This document shows, in pieces, positions 8,409-16,420 of a stretch of 64,000 nt of DNA (positions are counted from its first letter, which is position 1; each line of letters opens with the position of its first letter). This stretch comes from Methylorubrum rhodinum (GTDB lineage: Bacteria; Pseudomonadota; Alphaproteobacteria; Rhizobiales; Beijerinckiaceae): NCBI RefSeq assembly GCF_014199935.1, contig NZ_JACHOP010000026.1:1-64000 (forward strand), given 5' to 3'. A model generated the notes under the pieces. That model searched no databases. It was not told where the DNA came from and saw only the letters and a program-made list of their open reading frames with translations. The position numbers and the translations under genes are program-made.

Positions 8409-10300
8409 TCCGATGCCTCCAATGTCGCGCCTGGAAAAGTCTCGCGCTCGCCGCGGGCCAGGATGCGTTCCAGCACGTCGATCCGGTCGGCCTCGGCCGC
8501 CGGCTTGTCCCAGCGGATGCGGCTGACGCGGGGGAAGCGCATGGCCACGCCCGATTTGTGCCGGCTCGAGCGCTGCACGCCCTCGAACGCGATCTCCAAA
8601 ACGAGCCCGGCCTCGCGCCCGTGGGTCACCTCGCGCACCGGGCCGAAGCGCTTGATCGTGTTGTTGCGGACATAGCGGTCGAGCTTCTGCAGCTCGGCAT
8701 CGGTGAAGCCGTGATAGGCCTTGCCGACCGGCACCAGCTCGTCGCCCGCTTCCCCCTCGCGCCAGCAGCCGAAGGTGTAGTCCGAGTAGAACGACGAGCG
8801 TTTTCCGTGGCCGCGCTGGGCGTACATCATCACGGCATCGACGATGTGCGGCGCGCGCTTCCACTTCCACCACGGGCCCTTGGGCCGGCCCGGCAGGTAG
8901 GCGCTGTCGCGGCGCTTGAGCATCACGCCCTCAATGGCGTCGGCATCCGCGCCGGCTCCGACCGAGGCCGGGTCGGCCCGCGCGGCGGTGAGGTCCGGCC
9001 AGATGGCGAAGGGCACGACCGGCGAGAGGTCGATGCGGGCGTGGTCGAGATGCGTCACCAGGGCTTCGAGCCGCGCGCGCCGCTCGTCGAAGGGCAGCGT
9101 GCGCAGATCCTCGCCGTCCGCCGCCAGCAGATCGTAGGCGCGGACATGGGCGGGGAAGTCTTCGAGGAGTTTGGGCGTCACCGCCTTCCGGTTGAGGCGC
9201 TGCTGCAGCACGTTGAAGCTCTGCACCCGGTGATCCCGCAGGATCAGCAACTCGCCGTCGATCGCGCCCTCGAACGTGATCGCCTCGGCGAGATCGGGAA
9301 AGGCGTGCGTGATGTCCTCGCCGGTGCGCGAATAGACCTTTCGGACTTGTTGCCCCTTGGTGTCGCGCCCGCCCGCGAGCTGGACGCGGATGCCGTCCCA
9401 CTTCCACTCGGCGGAAAAGGCCTCCGGATCGAGCTTGTCGAGGTCGGCTTCCTCCTCGATCGGGTGCGACAGCATCGGCGGGCGGAACGGCGCCGGGTTC
9501 AGGTTTTCGGGTTGCTCGGCCCGTCCCTCGACCCAGGCGAACAGCGCCGCGTAGGGCGGCTTCAACCCGTGCCAGACCTGCTCGACCGCATCCGCCTCGT
9601 GCCCGCCGAGCGCCCCGACGGCGGTCTTGGCGAGCCGCGCCGAGACGCCGACGCGCAGGTTGCCGGTGACGAGTTTCAGGAGCGCCCAGCGCCCGGTCTC
9701 GTCGAGGGCGTCGAGCCAGTTCGCGAGGTGCTGGGGGAGTGCGCGCTTGGGGGTGGTGGCCAGCGTCTCCACCACCTCGGCGAGGGTGGGGACGTGGGGG
9801 GGCGGGTTGTTGTGGCCGGGGCCGGGCGCATCCCCTCTCCCCGCGTGCGGGGAGAGGGCTTCGGCGACCTTGTCGTCGCCGAAGCGAGGCGGCAGCCGGG
9901 GGTGAGGGGGCTTGTCCGATGGAGTCTCAACCGTAGACGCCCCCTCACCCCCGCTACCGCTCGTCTCGCCCCCAACAAGGGGGGCTCGACCCTCTCCCCG
10001 CGTGCGGGGAGAGGGGGCGCCCTCCTCCGGCCCCGGCCAGATCAAGGCCGTCGTCTCTGCCAGATCGCCCACATAGTTGTGCGACAGCGCGAACAGCACC
10101 GGATCGACCCGCTCCTCCACCAGCCCCCGGATCAGCGCGGGCTTGGCCTCGCGAAAGGTCAGCCCGCCGGTCATGGCGGCGAGCGCCCAGCCGCGCTCGG
10201 GGTCGGGCGTGCCGGCAAAGAAATCCTGCAGCAGCCGGAGCTTGGCGTTGCGGCGCGGCTCGTAGGCGAGGCGGTCGAGGAGGGCGGCGAAGTCGTTCAC
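8405..10300 (-). CDS. ATP-dependent DNA ligase (LigB/LigC type) with in-frame repeat insertion
   Basis: This 631-residue ATP-dependent ligase resembles the bacterial group found beside an MBL exonuclease and linked to DNA damage response. The adenylation motif with nucleophilic lysine is EWKWDGIRVQ. EDITHAFPDL, DGELLILRD and GVMLKRRDS are further nucleotidyltransferase motifs, and an OB-fold domain follows (VGKAYHGFTD, EIAFEGVQRSSRHKSG). It starts at GTG 10300, overlapping the exonuclease stop. Residues about 94-157 are a low-complexity Gly/Pro/Ser/Arg stretch encoded by a palindromic repeat and not expected in homologues, which are usually nearer 530-560 residues. The insertion falls in the linker of the N-terminal domain and leaves the frame open, so the enzyme is probably functional. 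Confidence 0.92.
   Translation of the reverse strand: MNDFAALLDRLAYEPRRNAKLRLLQDFFAGTPDPERGWALAAMTGGLTFREAKPALIRGLVEERVDPVLFALSHNYVGDLAETTALIWPGPEEGAPSPRTRGEGRAPLVGGETSGSGGEGASTVETPSDKPPHPRLPPRFGDDKVAEALSPHAGRGDAPGPGHNNPPPHVPTLAEVVETLATTPKRALPQHLANWLDALDETGRWALLKLVTGNLRVGVSARLAKTAVGALGGHEADAVEQVWHGLKPPYAALFAWVEGRAEQPENLNPAPFRPPMLSHPIEEEADLDKLDPEAFSAEWKWDGIRVQLAGGRDTKGQQVRKVYSRTGEDITHAFPDLAEAITFEGAIDGELLILRDHRVQSFNVLQQRLNRKAVTPKLLEDFPAHVRAYDLLAADGEDLRTLPFDERRARLEALVTHLDHARIDLSPVVPFAIWPDLTAARADPASVGAGADADAIEGVMLKRRDSAYLPGRPKGPWWKWKRAPHIVDAVMMYAQRGHGKRSSFYSDYTFGCWREGEAGDELVPVGKAYHGFTDAELQKLDRYVRNNTIKRFGPVREVTHGREAGLVLEIAFEGVQRSSRHKSGVAMRFPRVSRIRWDKPAAEADRIDVLERILARGERETFPGATLEASE
9832..10018. 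repeat. Palindromic repeat inside the ligase coding sequence
   Basis: Two near-identical imperfect palindromes, CCTCTCCCCGCGTGCGGGGA at 9833 and at 9991, bound this segment. Between them lie a hairpin of 11-bp arms (GCTTCGGCGAC at 9858 and GTCGCCGAAGC ending 9885) and a facing pair, GCCGGGGGTGAGGGGGC and GCCCCCTCACCCCCGC. The style is that of bacterial extragenic palindromic elements, yet here the unit is translated on the minus strand without a stop. It contributes ligase residues about 94-157. Confidence 0.85.
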
Positions 10301-11355
10301 GACGAGGCCTCCTCCAGGGCGGGGCTGGCGGCGGGATCGGGCTCGGCCTCGCCGTCGTCGCCGTAACCCAGCAGATGCAGCGGCTTGGCGCGAAGCCCTC
10401 GCGTGCCGCACCAATGCACCAGCGCATCCTCCTGCCCGTGGGTGACCCACACCTCCTCGGCCCCCGTATCGAGAATCGTGCGGCAGAGGTCGGGCCAGTC
10501 GGAATGGTCGGAGATGACCAGCGGCAGCTCGACGCCCTTTTGGCGCGCACGCGCGCGAACCCGCATCCAGCCCGAGGCGAAGGCGGTGACCGGATCGGGG
10601 AATTTGCGCGACCACAGATCCTGGATCGAGGAGGGCGGGCACAGTACGATCGCGCCGTGCAGATCCTTGCGCTCGGCGGCGACCACCTTCGGGGTGTCTC
10701 CCAGCGGGATGCCCTCCTCCTTGTAGAGGGCGGTCAGGCGCTCCATCGCGCCGTGCAGGTGGATCGGCCGGTCCCAGCCTTCCTCGCGCAAGAGCGCCAT
10801 CACCCGTTGCGCCTTGCCGAGCGCGTAGGCGCCGACGATGTGGGCCCGCTCCGGAAAGAGCTTCACCGAATCCAGGAGCTTGCGCACCTCGTCCCGCGTG
10901 TCGGGATGGCGAAACACCGGCAGGCCGAAGGTCGCCTCGGTGATGAACACGTCGCAGGGCACGACCTCGAACGGCAGGCAGGTCGGGTCGGGGGCCCGTT
11001 TGTAGTCGCCCGAGACGACGATGCGGCCGCCCTCCCCTTCGATGGCGATCTGCGCCGAGCCGAGCACGTGGCCCGCAGGCGCAAAGAACACGGTGACGTC
11101 GCCGATGCGCATGCGCTTGCCCAGCGGCGCTTCCTCGCGCCGCTCACAAAAATCCTCGCCGTAGCGGGTCGCCATGATGCGCAGCGTCTGGTCGGTCGCC
11201 AGCACGGAGCCGTGGCCGGCGCGGGCATGGTCGGCATGGCCGTGGGTGATCAGCGCCCGCTCCACGGGCCGGGTCGGGTCGACGTGGAAGCGCCCGAGCG
11301 GGCAGTAGAGCCCTTCCCGCGTGAGGGTGAGGAGATCGGAGGCGCGCTGCGGCAT
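10297..11355 (-). CDS. Ligase-associated DNA exonuclease, metallo-beta-lactamase fold
   Basis: This 352-residue member of the Ysh1/CPSF-like metallo-beta-lactamase group is typically encoded beside ATP-dependent ligases and predicted to trim DNA ends. The metal site is visible as ITHGHADHARAG, then PAGHVLGSAQI, VVSGDYKR (metal-binding aspartate), SDHSDWPDL and a C-terminal HGQED. Its stop overlaps the ligase GTG start (GTGA at 10297-10300), giving a coupled exonuclease-ligase pair. The helicase and PdeM-type phosphoesterase partners found in many genomes are not in this window. The activity is inferred from the family. Confidence 0.9.
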   Translation of the reverse strand: MPQRASDLLTLTREGLYCPLGRFHVDPTRPVERALITHGHADHARAGHGSVLATDQTLRIMATRYGEDFCERREEAPLGKRMRIGDVTVFFAPAGHVLGSAQIAIEGEGGRIVVSGDYKRAPDPTCLPFEVVPCDVFITEATFGLPVFRHPDTRDEVRKLLDSVKLFPERAHIVGAYALGKAQRVMALLREEGWDRPIHLHGAMERLTALYKEEGIPLGDTPKVVAAERKDLHGAIVLCPPSSIQDLWSRKFPDPVTAFASGWMRVRARARQKGVELPLVISDHSDWPDLCRTILDTGAEEVWVTHGQEDALVHWCGTRGLRAKPLHLLGYGDDGEAEPDPAASPALEEASS

Positions 11356-11403
11356 CGGCCGGGATATAGGGCAGCGGTCCGCCCTTCCTCATCACCCGAC
11401 CCG

Positions 11404-12360
11404 ATGTCGCATCAGCGCTCTTCCGGAAATCTCCTCGCCGACCGGCGCTACGCCTATGCCGAGGCCTGCCTCGCGGAAGGGCACGCGGCGGGCGCCGCCG
11501 AGATGGCCGAACAGGCGCTGGAGATTTCTTCCGATTATGCCCCCGCCTGGGTGCTTCTCGGGCGCGCCCGCGCGGCCACGTTCGCCATAAGCGGTGCCGA
11601 GGCCGAGCGGGCGGCCGCGTTGGAGGCGTTCGGACGGGCGTTGGCGCTCGATCCCGACGACGTGCTGGGCAGCCGCCTGCATCTCGCGGGGCTGGGGGCC
11701 GTCGAGGCCGCCACTGCGATCGGGCCGGCCTACGTCCGGGCGCTGTTCGAGGGCTACGCGCCGCGCTTCGAGCGCCATCTCGTGGACGAACTCGGCTATC
11801 GCGGCCCGCAGATGATGGTGGACGCCCTCGACGCCCTCCCCGACGCACCGCGCCACTTCCCCCGCGCGCTCGATCTCGGCTGCGGCACCGGCCTGATGAG
11901 CCGCGCGCTCGAAGGCCGGGTCGGGCAGCTCGTGGGCTGCGATCTGTCGCTGGCGATGCTGGCGCAGGCCCGCCGGACCGGGCTCTATGCCCGCCTCCGC
12001 GAGGCCGACCTTGTCGCCTTCCTCGCCGCCGAGCCGCCGGGCTCGGCCGACCTCGTGACGGCGGCCGACGTGTTCATCTATCTCGGCGACCTCGCTCCCG
12101 CGCTCCGTGGCATCGCCCGCGTCCTCGCGCCGGGCGGGCTCGCAATCCTCACGGTGCAGTCGCCCGAGGCCGGCGAGGGCATCGTGCTCGGGGCCGACGG
12201 GCGCTACGCCCATGGCGACGCGCATCTGCGCGAATCCGCCCGCACCGCGGGCCTCGTGATTGTTGCAATGCAGCAGGCCGCTATCCGACGGCAGAAAAAG
12301 ATAGACGTCCCAGGGCGCGTTCTCATCCTACAAAAAAGCTTGAACGTGCAGGATAACTGA
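11404..12360 (+). CDS. TPR-containing SAM-dependent methyltransferase
   Basis: This 318-residue protein has a short N-terminal tetratricopeptide-like region (residues about 10-90, AEMAEQALEISSDYAPAWVL and FGRALALDPDD) followed by a class I methyltransferase fold. LDLGCGTGLMSRAL is the SAM-binding motif I and VLAPGGLAILTVQ corresponds to motif III. A substrate cannot be named; the combination is common in alphaproteobacteria. The gene diverges from the exonuclease gene with under 50 bases between them, so the promoters overlap. The ATG at 11404 gives MSHQRSSGN. Confidence 0.88.
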   Translation: MSHQRSSGNLLADRRYAYAEACLAEGHAAGAAEMAEQALEISSDYAPAWVLLGRARAATFAISGAEAERAAALEAFGRALALDPDDVLGSRLHLAGLGAVEAATAIGPAYVRALFEGYAPRFERHLVDELGYRGPQMMVDALDALPDAPRHFPRALDLGCGTGLMSRALEGRVGQLVGCDLSLAMLAQARRTGLYARLREADLVAFLAAEPPGSADLVTAADVFIYLGDLAPALRGIARVLAPGGLAILTVQSPEAGEGIVLGADGRYAHGDAHLRESARTAGLVIVAMQQAAIRRQKKIDVPGRVLILQKSLNVQDN

Positions 12361-12431
12361 TCCGGCGCACGCGCGTGCAACGAGACGGCCTCGGTTCCGT
12401 TGTGCTGCGAAGCAGCATTCCAGGGTGAACG

Positions 12432-13190
12432 ATGGCCGACGAGACGAACAAGGCATTTCCGGCGAGTCCGGTGACGCGAGTGCCCTTCGCCCTGACGCTG
12501 GCCGGCCTTGCCGGAACAGCCGATTCCATCGGCTTCCTCGAATACTCGCAGCTGTTCATGTCGTTCATGAGCGGCAACACCACCCGCTTCGGCGCCGCCG
12601 TCTCCAGCTACGACTGGACGGGCACGACGCGCTTTGCCAGCGTCATCGCGATCTTCTGCTTCGGCGCCTTCCTCGGCACCCTGATCGCCGCGTGGTCGGG
12701 CCGCTGGCGGCTTTCGGTGCTGCTGGTCATCCAGGCCGCCCTGTTCGCCGGCGGCCTCTACGTCCCCTTCGGCACCGACGCCTTCCCGCTCCACGCCTAC
12801 CCGATCGTGCTGGCGCTCGGCATCCAGAACGCGACCCTGCAGGACGAGGCCGGACGCAGCCTCGCGCTCACCTACGTCACCGGCACGGTGGTGCGCTTCG
12901 GCGCGGGCGTGGCCAACATCCTGCTGCACAAGCCGGCGCCCTCGTTCTGGATCCAGGCGCCGCTCTGGGGCGCGCTCAGCACCGGCGCGGTGCTCGGCGG
13001 CTTCCTGCATCACTGGTTCGGCGAGCGGGCCTTCCTGTTCCCGGCGGGCTTCGCGGCGGCCCTGGCGCTCCTGTCCCTGGTCCTGACGATCATCCTCAAG
13101 GATACGCCCTACGTCTCCGGCGTCGCCGCGCCGCAGCCCGATGCCCATCCGGAGGCCGAGCCCACCGCGACGGCGCCCGCCGCGCGCTGA
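12432..13190 (+). CDS. yoaK: YoaK family membrane protein (DUF1275)
   Basis: This 252-residue protein has about six hydrophobic segments and the family motifs GTADSIGFLEY and MSFMSGNTTRFG near the N-terminus, and TYVTGTVVRFG centrally. DUF1275 proteins are transporter-like membrane proteins of unknown substrate. The C-terminal tail (PQPDAHPEAEPTATAPAAR) is Pro/Ala/Glu-rich and probably cytoplasmic. It converges on arfB, whose 3' end begins 5 bases after this stop. Confidence 0.88.
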   Translation: MADETNKAFPASPVTRVPFALTLAGLAGTADSIGFLEYSQLFMSFMSGNTTRFGAAVSSYDWTGTTRFASVIAIFCFGAFLGTLIAAWSGRWRLSVLLVIQAALFAGGLYVPFGTDAFPLHAYPIVLALGIQNATLQDEAGRSLALTYVTGTVVRFGAGVANILLHKPAPSFWIQAPLWGALSTGAVLGGFLHHWFGERAFLFPAGFAAALALLSLVLTIILKDTPYVSGVAAPQPDAHPEAEPTATAPAAR

Positions 13191-13194
13191 TCGG

Positions 13195-13620
13195 TCATCC
13201 GTCGTCACCCGGGCCGCCGCGCAGCCGCTTGATGCTGCCGCGGTGGCTCTTCGATTCGAGCCGGCGCTTCTTCGAGGCGAGCGTCGGCCGGGTCGGACGC
13301 CGGGGCGTCGGCGGCACCGCGGCCTCGGCCACCAGGGCGGCCAGCCGCTCGCGGGCATCCGCCCGGTTGCGCTCCTGGGTGCGGAAGCGCCGAGCGTCGA
13401 TCACCAGCACCCCCTCCCCCGTCAGGCGCCGACCGGCGAGCCGCATCAGCCGCACCGCCACCGCGTCGGGCAGGCTGCGCGAGCGGCGCACGTCGAAGCG
13501 CAGCTGAACCGCGGTCGAGAGCTTGTTGACGTTCTGCCCGCCGGGACCGGAGGCGCGCACGAAGCTCTCCTCGATCTCGGATTCGTCGATTGCGATCTGC
13601 GGCGTGCAGACGAGCGCCAC
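13195..13620 (-). CDS. arfB: Alternative ribosome-rescue factor ArfB (peptidyl-tRNA hydrolase)
   Basis: This 141-residue protein carries the release-factor GGQ motif (RASGPGGQNVNKLSTAV), which hydrolyses peptidyl-tRNA on stalled ribosomes. It also has the long basic C-terminal tail (KKRRLESKSHRGSIKRLR) that threads into the empty mRNA channel. This combination separates ArfB from RF1 and RF2. The start GTG at 13620 gives an N-terminus MALVCTPQIAIDESEIEESF typical of the family. Confidence 0.93.
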   Translation of the reverse strand: MALVCTPQIAIDESEIEESFVRASGPGGQNVNKLSTAVQLRFDVRRSRSLPDAVAVRLMRLAGRRLTGEGVLVIDARRFRTQERNRADARERLAALVAEAAVPPTPRRPTRPTLASKKRRLESKSHRGSIKRLRGGPGDDG

Positions 13621-13666
13621 GGCGCCCTCCCATCTTTACACTAAGGTCAAAACTTCATCGGCTCGG

Positions 13667-13930
13667 CTATGTTGGGGGCACTTCCGACCCTGAGCAGCCG
13701 CTCTGATTATCGAGGGGCTTGCCCGGCGGTAATCGCGGCCCAACCTGTTTTGATAGCAGGATCGCGCCTGAAACAGCGCCTATGATAACTCCGAGGGGTA
13801 CGGTGAGCACACTTAAGAGGGCGCTCTCCACGTCGCCGTGATCCCCGAGATGATAGGACGCGACCCAGCCCAAGCCATATCCGAGTGACACAAGGACAGC
13901 TGCGACCACGAGGCTGAGTACGAAGCGCAT
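13667..13930 (-). CDS. Small two-helix membrane protein, unrecognised
   Basis: From ATG 13930 this encodes about 87 residues; an in-frame start at 13957 would add nine. Two hydrophobic segments are visible, FVLSLVVAAVLVSLGYGLGW and LTVPLGVIIGAVSGAILLS, separated by HLGDHGDVESAL, with a polar tail rich in Pro, Gly and Ser. The DNA is visibly richer in A/T than its neighbours and codon choice is less biased, which could mean recent acquisition or a weakly constrained gene. It follows bolA on the same strand by about 35 bases. No function can be assigned. Confidence 0.5.
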   Translation of the reverse strand: MRFVLSLVVAAVLVSLGYGLGWVASYHLGDHGDVESALLSVLTVPLGVIIGAVSGAILLSKQVGPRLPPGKPLDNQSGCSGSEVPPT

Positions 13931-13965
13931 CGGCCTTTGCCGAAATCCGGTTGCCACCTTGCCGG

Positions 13966-14244
13966 CTAGGCCGCCTCGGCCGGCGTGCGGGCCCGCACCG
14001 CCAGAGCGTGCAGGCCCCGTTTAAACGCTTCATCCAGCAGCGAATTCACCAGCCTGTGGCGCTCGATCCGGCTCTTGCCCTCGAACGCCGCCGCGACCAC
14101 GTCCAGCCGGAAATGCGTCTCCCCGCCCGGCCGCGCGCCGGAATGGCCCGCATGGAGGTGGGATTCGTCGATCACCTCCAGATGCGCGGGCGCGAGTTCG
14201 GCGCTCAAGCGTTCCGCGATCCAGTCCCTCAGGGTCTCGGCCAT
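13966..14244 (-). CDS. bolA: BolA family protein
   Basis: This 92-residue protein has the BolA fold signatures HLEVIDESHLHAGHSGARPG and the segment GKSRIERHRLVNSLLDEAF. BolA proteins partner monothiol glutaredoxins in iron-sulfur cluster handling. ATG 14244 is chosen since MAETLRDWIAERL is the typical start. It is divergent from the J-domain gene, and together with cobS and cobT this order is conserved in many alphaproteobacteria. Confidence 0.92.
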   Translation of the reverse strand: MAETLRDWIAERLSAELAPAHLEVIDESHLHAGHSGARPGGETHFRLDVVAAAFEGKSRIERHRLVNSLLDEAFKRGLHALAVRARTPAEAA

Positions 14245-14382
14245 TTTCGAACGTCCCTTCGGTTTCTTCTCGGTTTCTTGCGTCGTTTCGCGCCGCGGGC
14301 CGTCAAGCCCGCATCGATGCATGCGTCATCAGGCCCGACGGCCTTGTCCGTCGGCGCGTCCGCCCCTCATAATCGGCCCGTC

Positions 14383-15093
14383 ATGGATCTCAACTCGCCC
14401 CTGTTCGACAGCATCCGCATCAAACCGACCTGCGACGACCCGAAGGAGGGCTCCAAGGCGAGTCCGAAGGGGGGCCGGGCGAAGGCGAGCGCTGGCACGG
14501 GCGCGACCACGGAGGCCGCCTGCGACGCGCCGGGCTGCACCGGGGCGGGCCTCTACCGCGCGCCGAAGGGGCGCAGGCAGGAGGGGCAGTACTACCGCTT
14601 CTGCATCGACCACGTGCGCGCCTACAACGCCGCCTACAACTACTTCGACGGCATGAACGACGCCGCGGTCGAGGCCTACCAGAAGGACGCGATGGTCGGC
14701 CATCGCCCGACTTGGTCGATGGGCGTGAACGCCGCGGGAGCCGGCGCCGACAAGGCCGGCGCCAACCCCAAGGCCGACAAGCCGGAGGCCGAGCGCGATT
14801 GGGCCTACGCCGATCCGCTCGGCATCCTGCGCGCCAACGGCGTCGGCGGGAATGCGGGCCGCCGCGCCGCCGCGCCCGAGCCGCAGCGCCCGCGCCACTC
14901 CGCCGCCGTGACCAAGGCGCTCGACGTGATGGGCCTCGACGAGACCGCCGACACCGCGGCGATCAAGGCGCAGTACAAGACGCTGGTGAAGCGCTTCCAC
15001 CCGGACGCCAACGGCGGCGACCGCTCGTTCGAGGAGCGCCTGCGCGACATCATCCGCGCCCACGACGTGCTGCGCGCCGCCGGCCTGTGCTGA
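14383..15093 (+). CDS. J-domain protein with N-terminal Cys/His motif
   Basis: This 236-residue protein has a C-terminal J domain containing the essential HPD (VKRFHPDANGGDRSFEERL). It should stimulate an Hsp70 ATPase. The N-terminal half has a putative metal-binding pattern, CDAPGC followed about 28 residues later by FCIDH, plus a conserved YNAAYNYFDGM segment. A low-complexity Ala/Gly/Lys linker separates the halves. It lies directly upstream of cobST; a role as assembly chaperone for cobaltochelatase is an attractive inference but not shown here. ATG 14383 is the natural start (MDLNSPLFDS). Confidence 0.88.
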   Translation: MDLNSPLFDSIRIKPTCDDPKEGSKASPKGGRAKASAGTGATTEAACDAPGCTGAGLYRAPKGRRQEGQYYRFCIDHVRAYNAAYNYFDGMNDAAVEAYQKDAMVGHRPTWSMGVNAAGAGADKAGANPKADKPEAERDWAYADPLGILRANGVGGNAGRRAAAPEPQRPRHSAAVTKALDVMGLDETADTAAIKAQYKTLVKRFHPDANGGDRSFEERLRDIIRAHDVLRAAGLC

Positions 15094-15355
15094 CGGATGT
15101 GTTGAGCCGGCACGAAGGATGCACCCGGCGCCGGTCTCCATCGCCGCAGCGAGGGCGGACATTCCGCGCGGGGGTTCTATATCGCGCCTCAAGCGCCTTG
15201 ACGCCGTACCCCCTTTGCGACCCCCTTGGCGATGCCGAGGGGCGGCGATTAAGGAAGACGGCCCCGAGGCCCGTAAAGCTGACGATCCCGAGACGATGCA
15301 AAGCGCGACCGCGCCGGGCCCGATGCCCCCGCCGGCCGCACCGATGAGGTCCCGT

Positions 15356-16339
15356 ATGCTGTCCGACGAAACGCCCGCTTCCCTGCCCGACCGTCAGGTC
15401 TCCGTCCGCGAGGTGTTCGGCATCGACCTCGACCTAAAGGTCCCGGCCTTCTCGGAGCCCGAGGAGCACGTGCCGGATCTCGACCCGGACTACATCTTCG
15501 ACCGCGAGACCACCTTGTCGATCCTGGCGGGCTTCGCGCGCAACCGCCGCGTCATGGTCACCGGCTATCACGGCACCGGCAAGTCGACCCATATCGAGCA
15601 GGTCGCCGCGCGGCTGAACTGGCCCTGCATCCGGATCAACCTCGACAGCCACGTCTCGCGCATCGACCTCGTCGGCAAGGACGCCATCGTCCTGCGTGAC
15701 GGCAAGCAGGTCACCGCCTTCCAGGACGGCATCCTGCCCTGGGCCTTGCAGAACAACGTCGCCCTCGTCTTCGACGAGTACGATGCCGGCCGCCCGGACG
15801 TGATGTTCGTGATCCAGCGCGTGCTCGAACTGTCGGGCCGCCTGACGCTGCTCGACCAGAAGCGCGTCATCCGCCCGCATCCGGGCTTCCGCTTGTTCGC
15901 CACCGCCAACACGGTGGGCCTCGGCGACACGTCGGGCCTCTATCACGGCACGCAGCAGATCAACCAGGGCCAGATGGACCGCTGGTCGATCGTCACCACG
16001 CTCAACTACCTGCCGCACGACCGCGAGGTCGACATCGTGCTCTCGAAAGCGACGCATTACCGGAGCGAGGCCGGCCGCGACACGGTCAACCGCATGGTGC
16101 GCGTGGCCGACCTGACCCGCAACGCCTTCATGAACGGCGACCTCTCCACCGTGATGAGCCCGCGCACGGTCATCACCTGGGCCGAGAACGCCGACATTTT
16201 TCGCGACATCGGGTTCGCCTTCCGGGTGACGTTCCTGAACAAGTGCGACGAGCTGGAGCGGCCCCTGGTGGCCGAGTTCTATCAGCGCGCCTTCGGCAAG
16301 GAACTGCCCGAGAGCGCGCTCAACGTCGCGTTGAGCTGA
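15356..16339 (+). CDS. cobS: Cobaltochelatase subunit CobS
   Basis: This is the AAA+ subunit of the aerobic ATP-dependent cobaltochelatase that inserts cobalt into hydrogenobyrinic acid diamide in B12 synthesis. Walker A is GYHGTGKST and Walker B is LVFDEYDAG. SVREVFGID at the N-terminus is typical, and the end FGKELPES matches the family. ATG 15356 gives 327 residues, the family length, with GAGGT six bases upstream. In-frame ATGs at 15344 and 15296 are possible. No cobalamin-riboswitch signature is seen in the 262-base leader. cobT follows after an 81-base spacer containing a hairpin. Confidence 0.95.
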   Translation: MLSDETPASLPDRQVSVREVFGIDLDLKVPAFSEPEEHVPDLDPDYIFDRETTLSILAGFARNRRVMVTGYHGTGKSTHIEQVAARLNWPCIRINLDSHVSRIDLVGKDAIVLRDGKQVTAFQDGILPWALQNNVALVFDEYDAGRPDVMFVIQRVLELSGRLTLLDQKRVIRPHPGFRLFATANTVGLGDTSGLYHGTQQINQGQMDRWSIVTTLNYLPHDREVDIVLSKATHYRSEAGRDTVNRMVRVADLTRNAFMNGDLSTVMSPRTVITWAENADIFRDIGFAFRVTFLNKCDELERPLVAEFYQRAFGKELPESALNVALS

Positions 16340-16345
16340 CGGGCC

Positions 16346-16373
16346 GAGCCGCGGCGCCCCGCCGCCGCGGCTC
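16346..16373 (+). terminator. Intercistronic hairpin between cobS and cobT
   Basis: GAGCCGCGGCG and CGCCGCGGCTC form an 11-bp stem with a 6-base loop, followed by CTTTCGA. It may cause partial termination or protect the upstream mRNA, and so set the CobS:CobT ratio. Confidence 0.5.
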
Positions 16374-16420
16374 CTTTCGAGGGCGCGTCCCGAACCCGAT
16401 TCCGGTGAATCCGTAACGCC

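Noticed and set aside
15094..15355. Possible cobalamin riboswitch upstream of cobS
   Set aside because: I could not find a B12-box-like GCCACTG segment or the expected helices in this leader.
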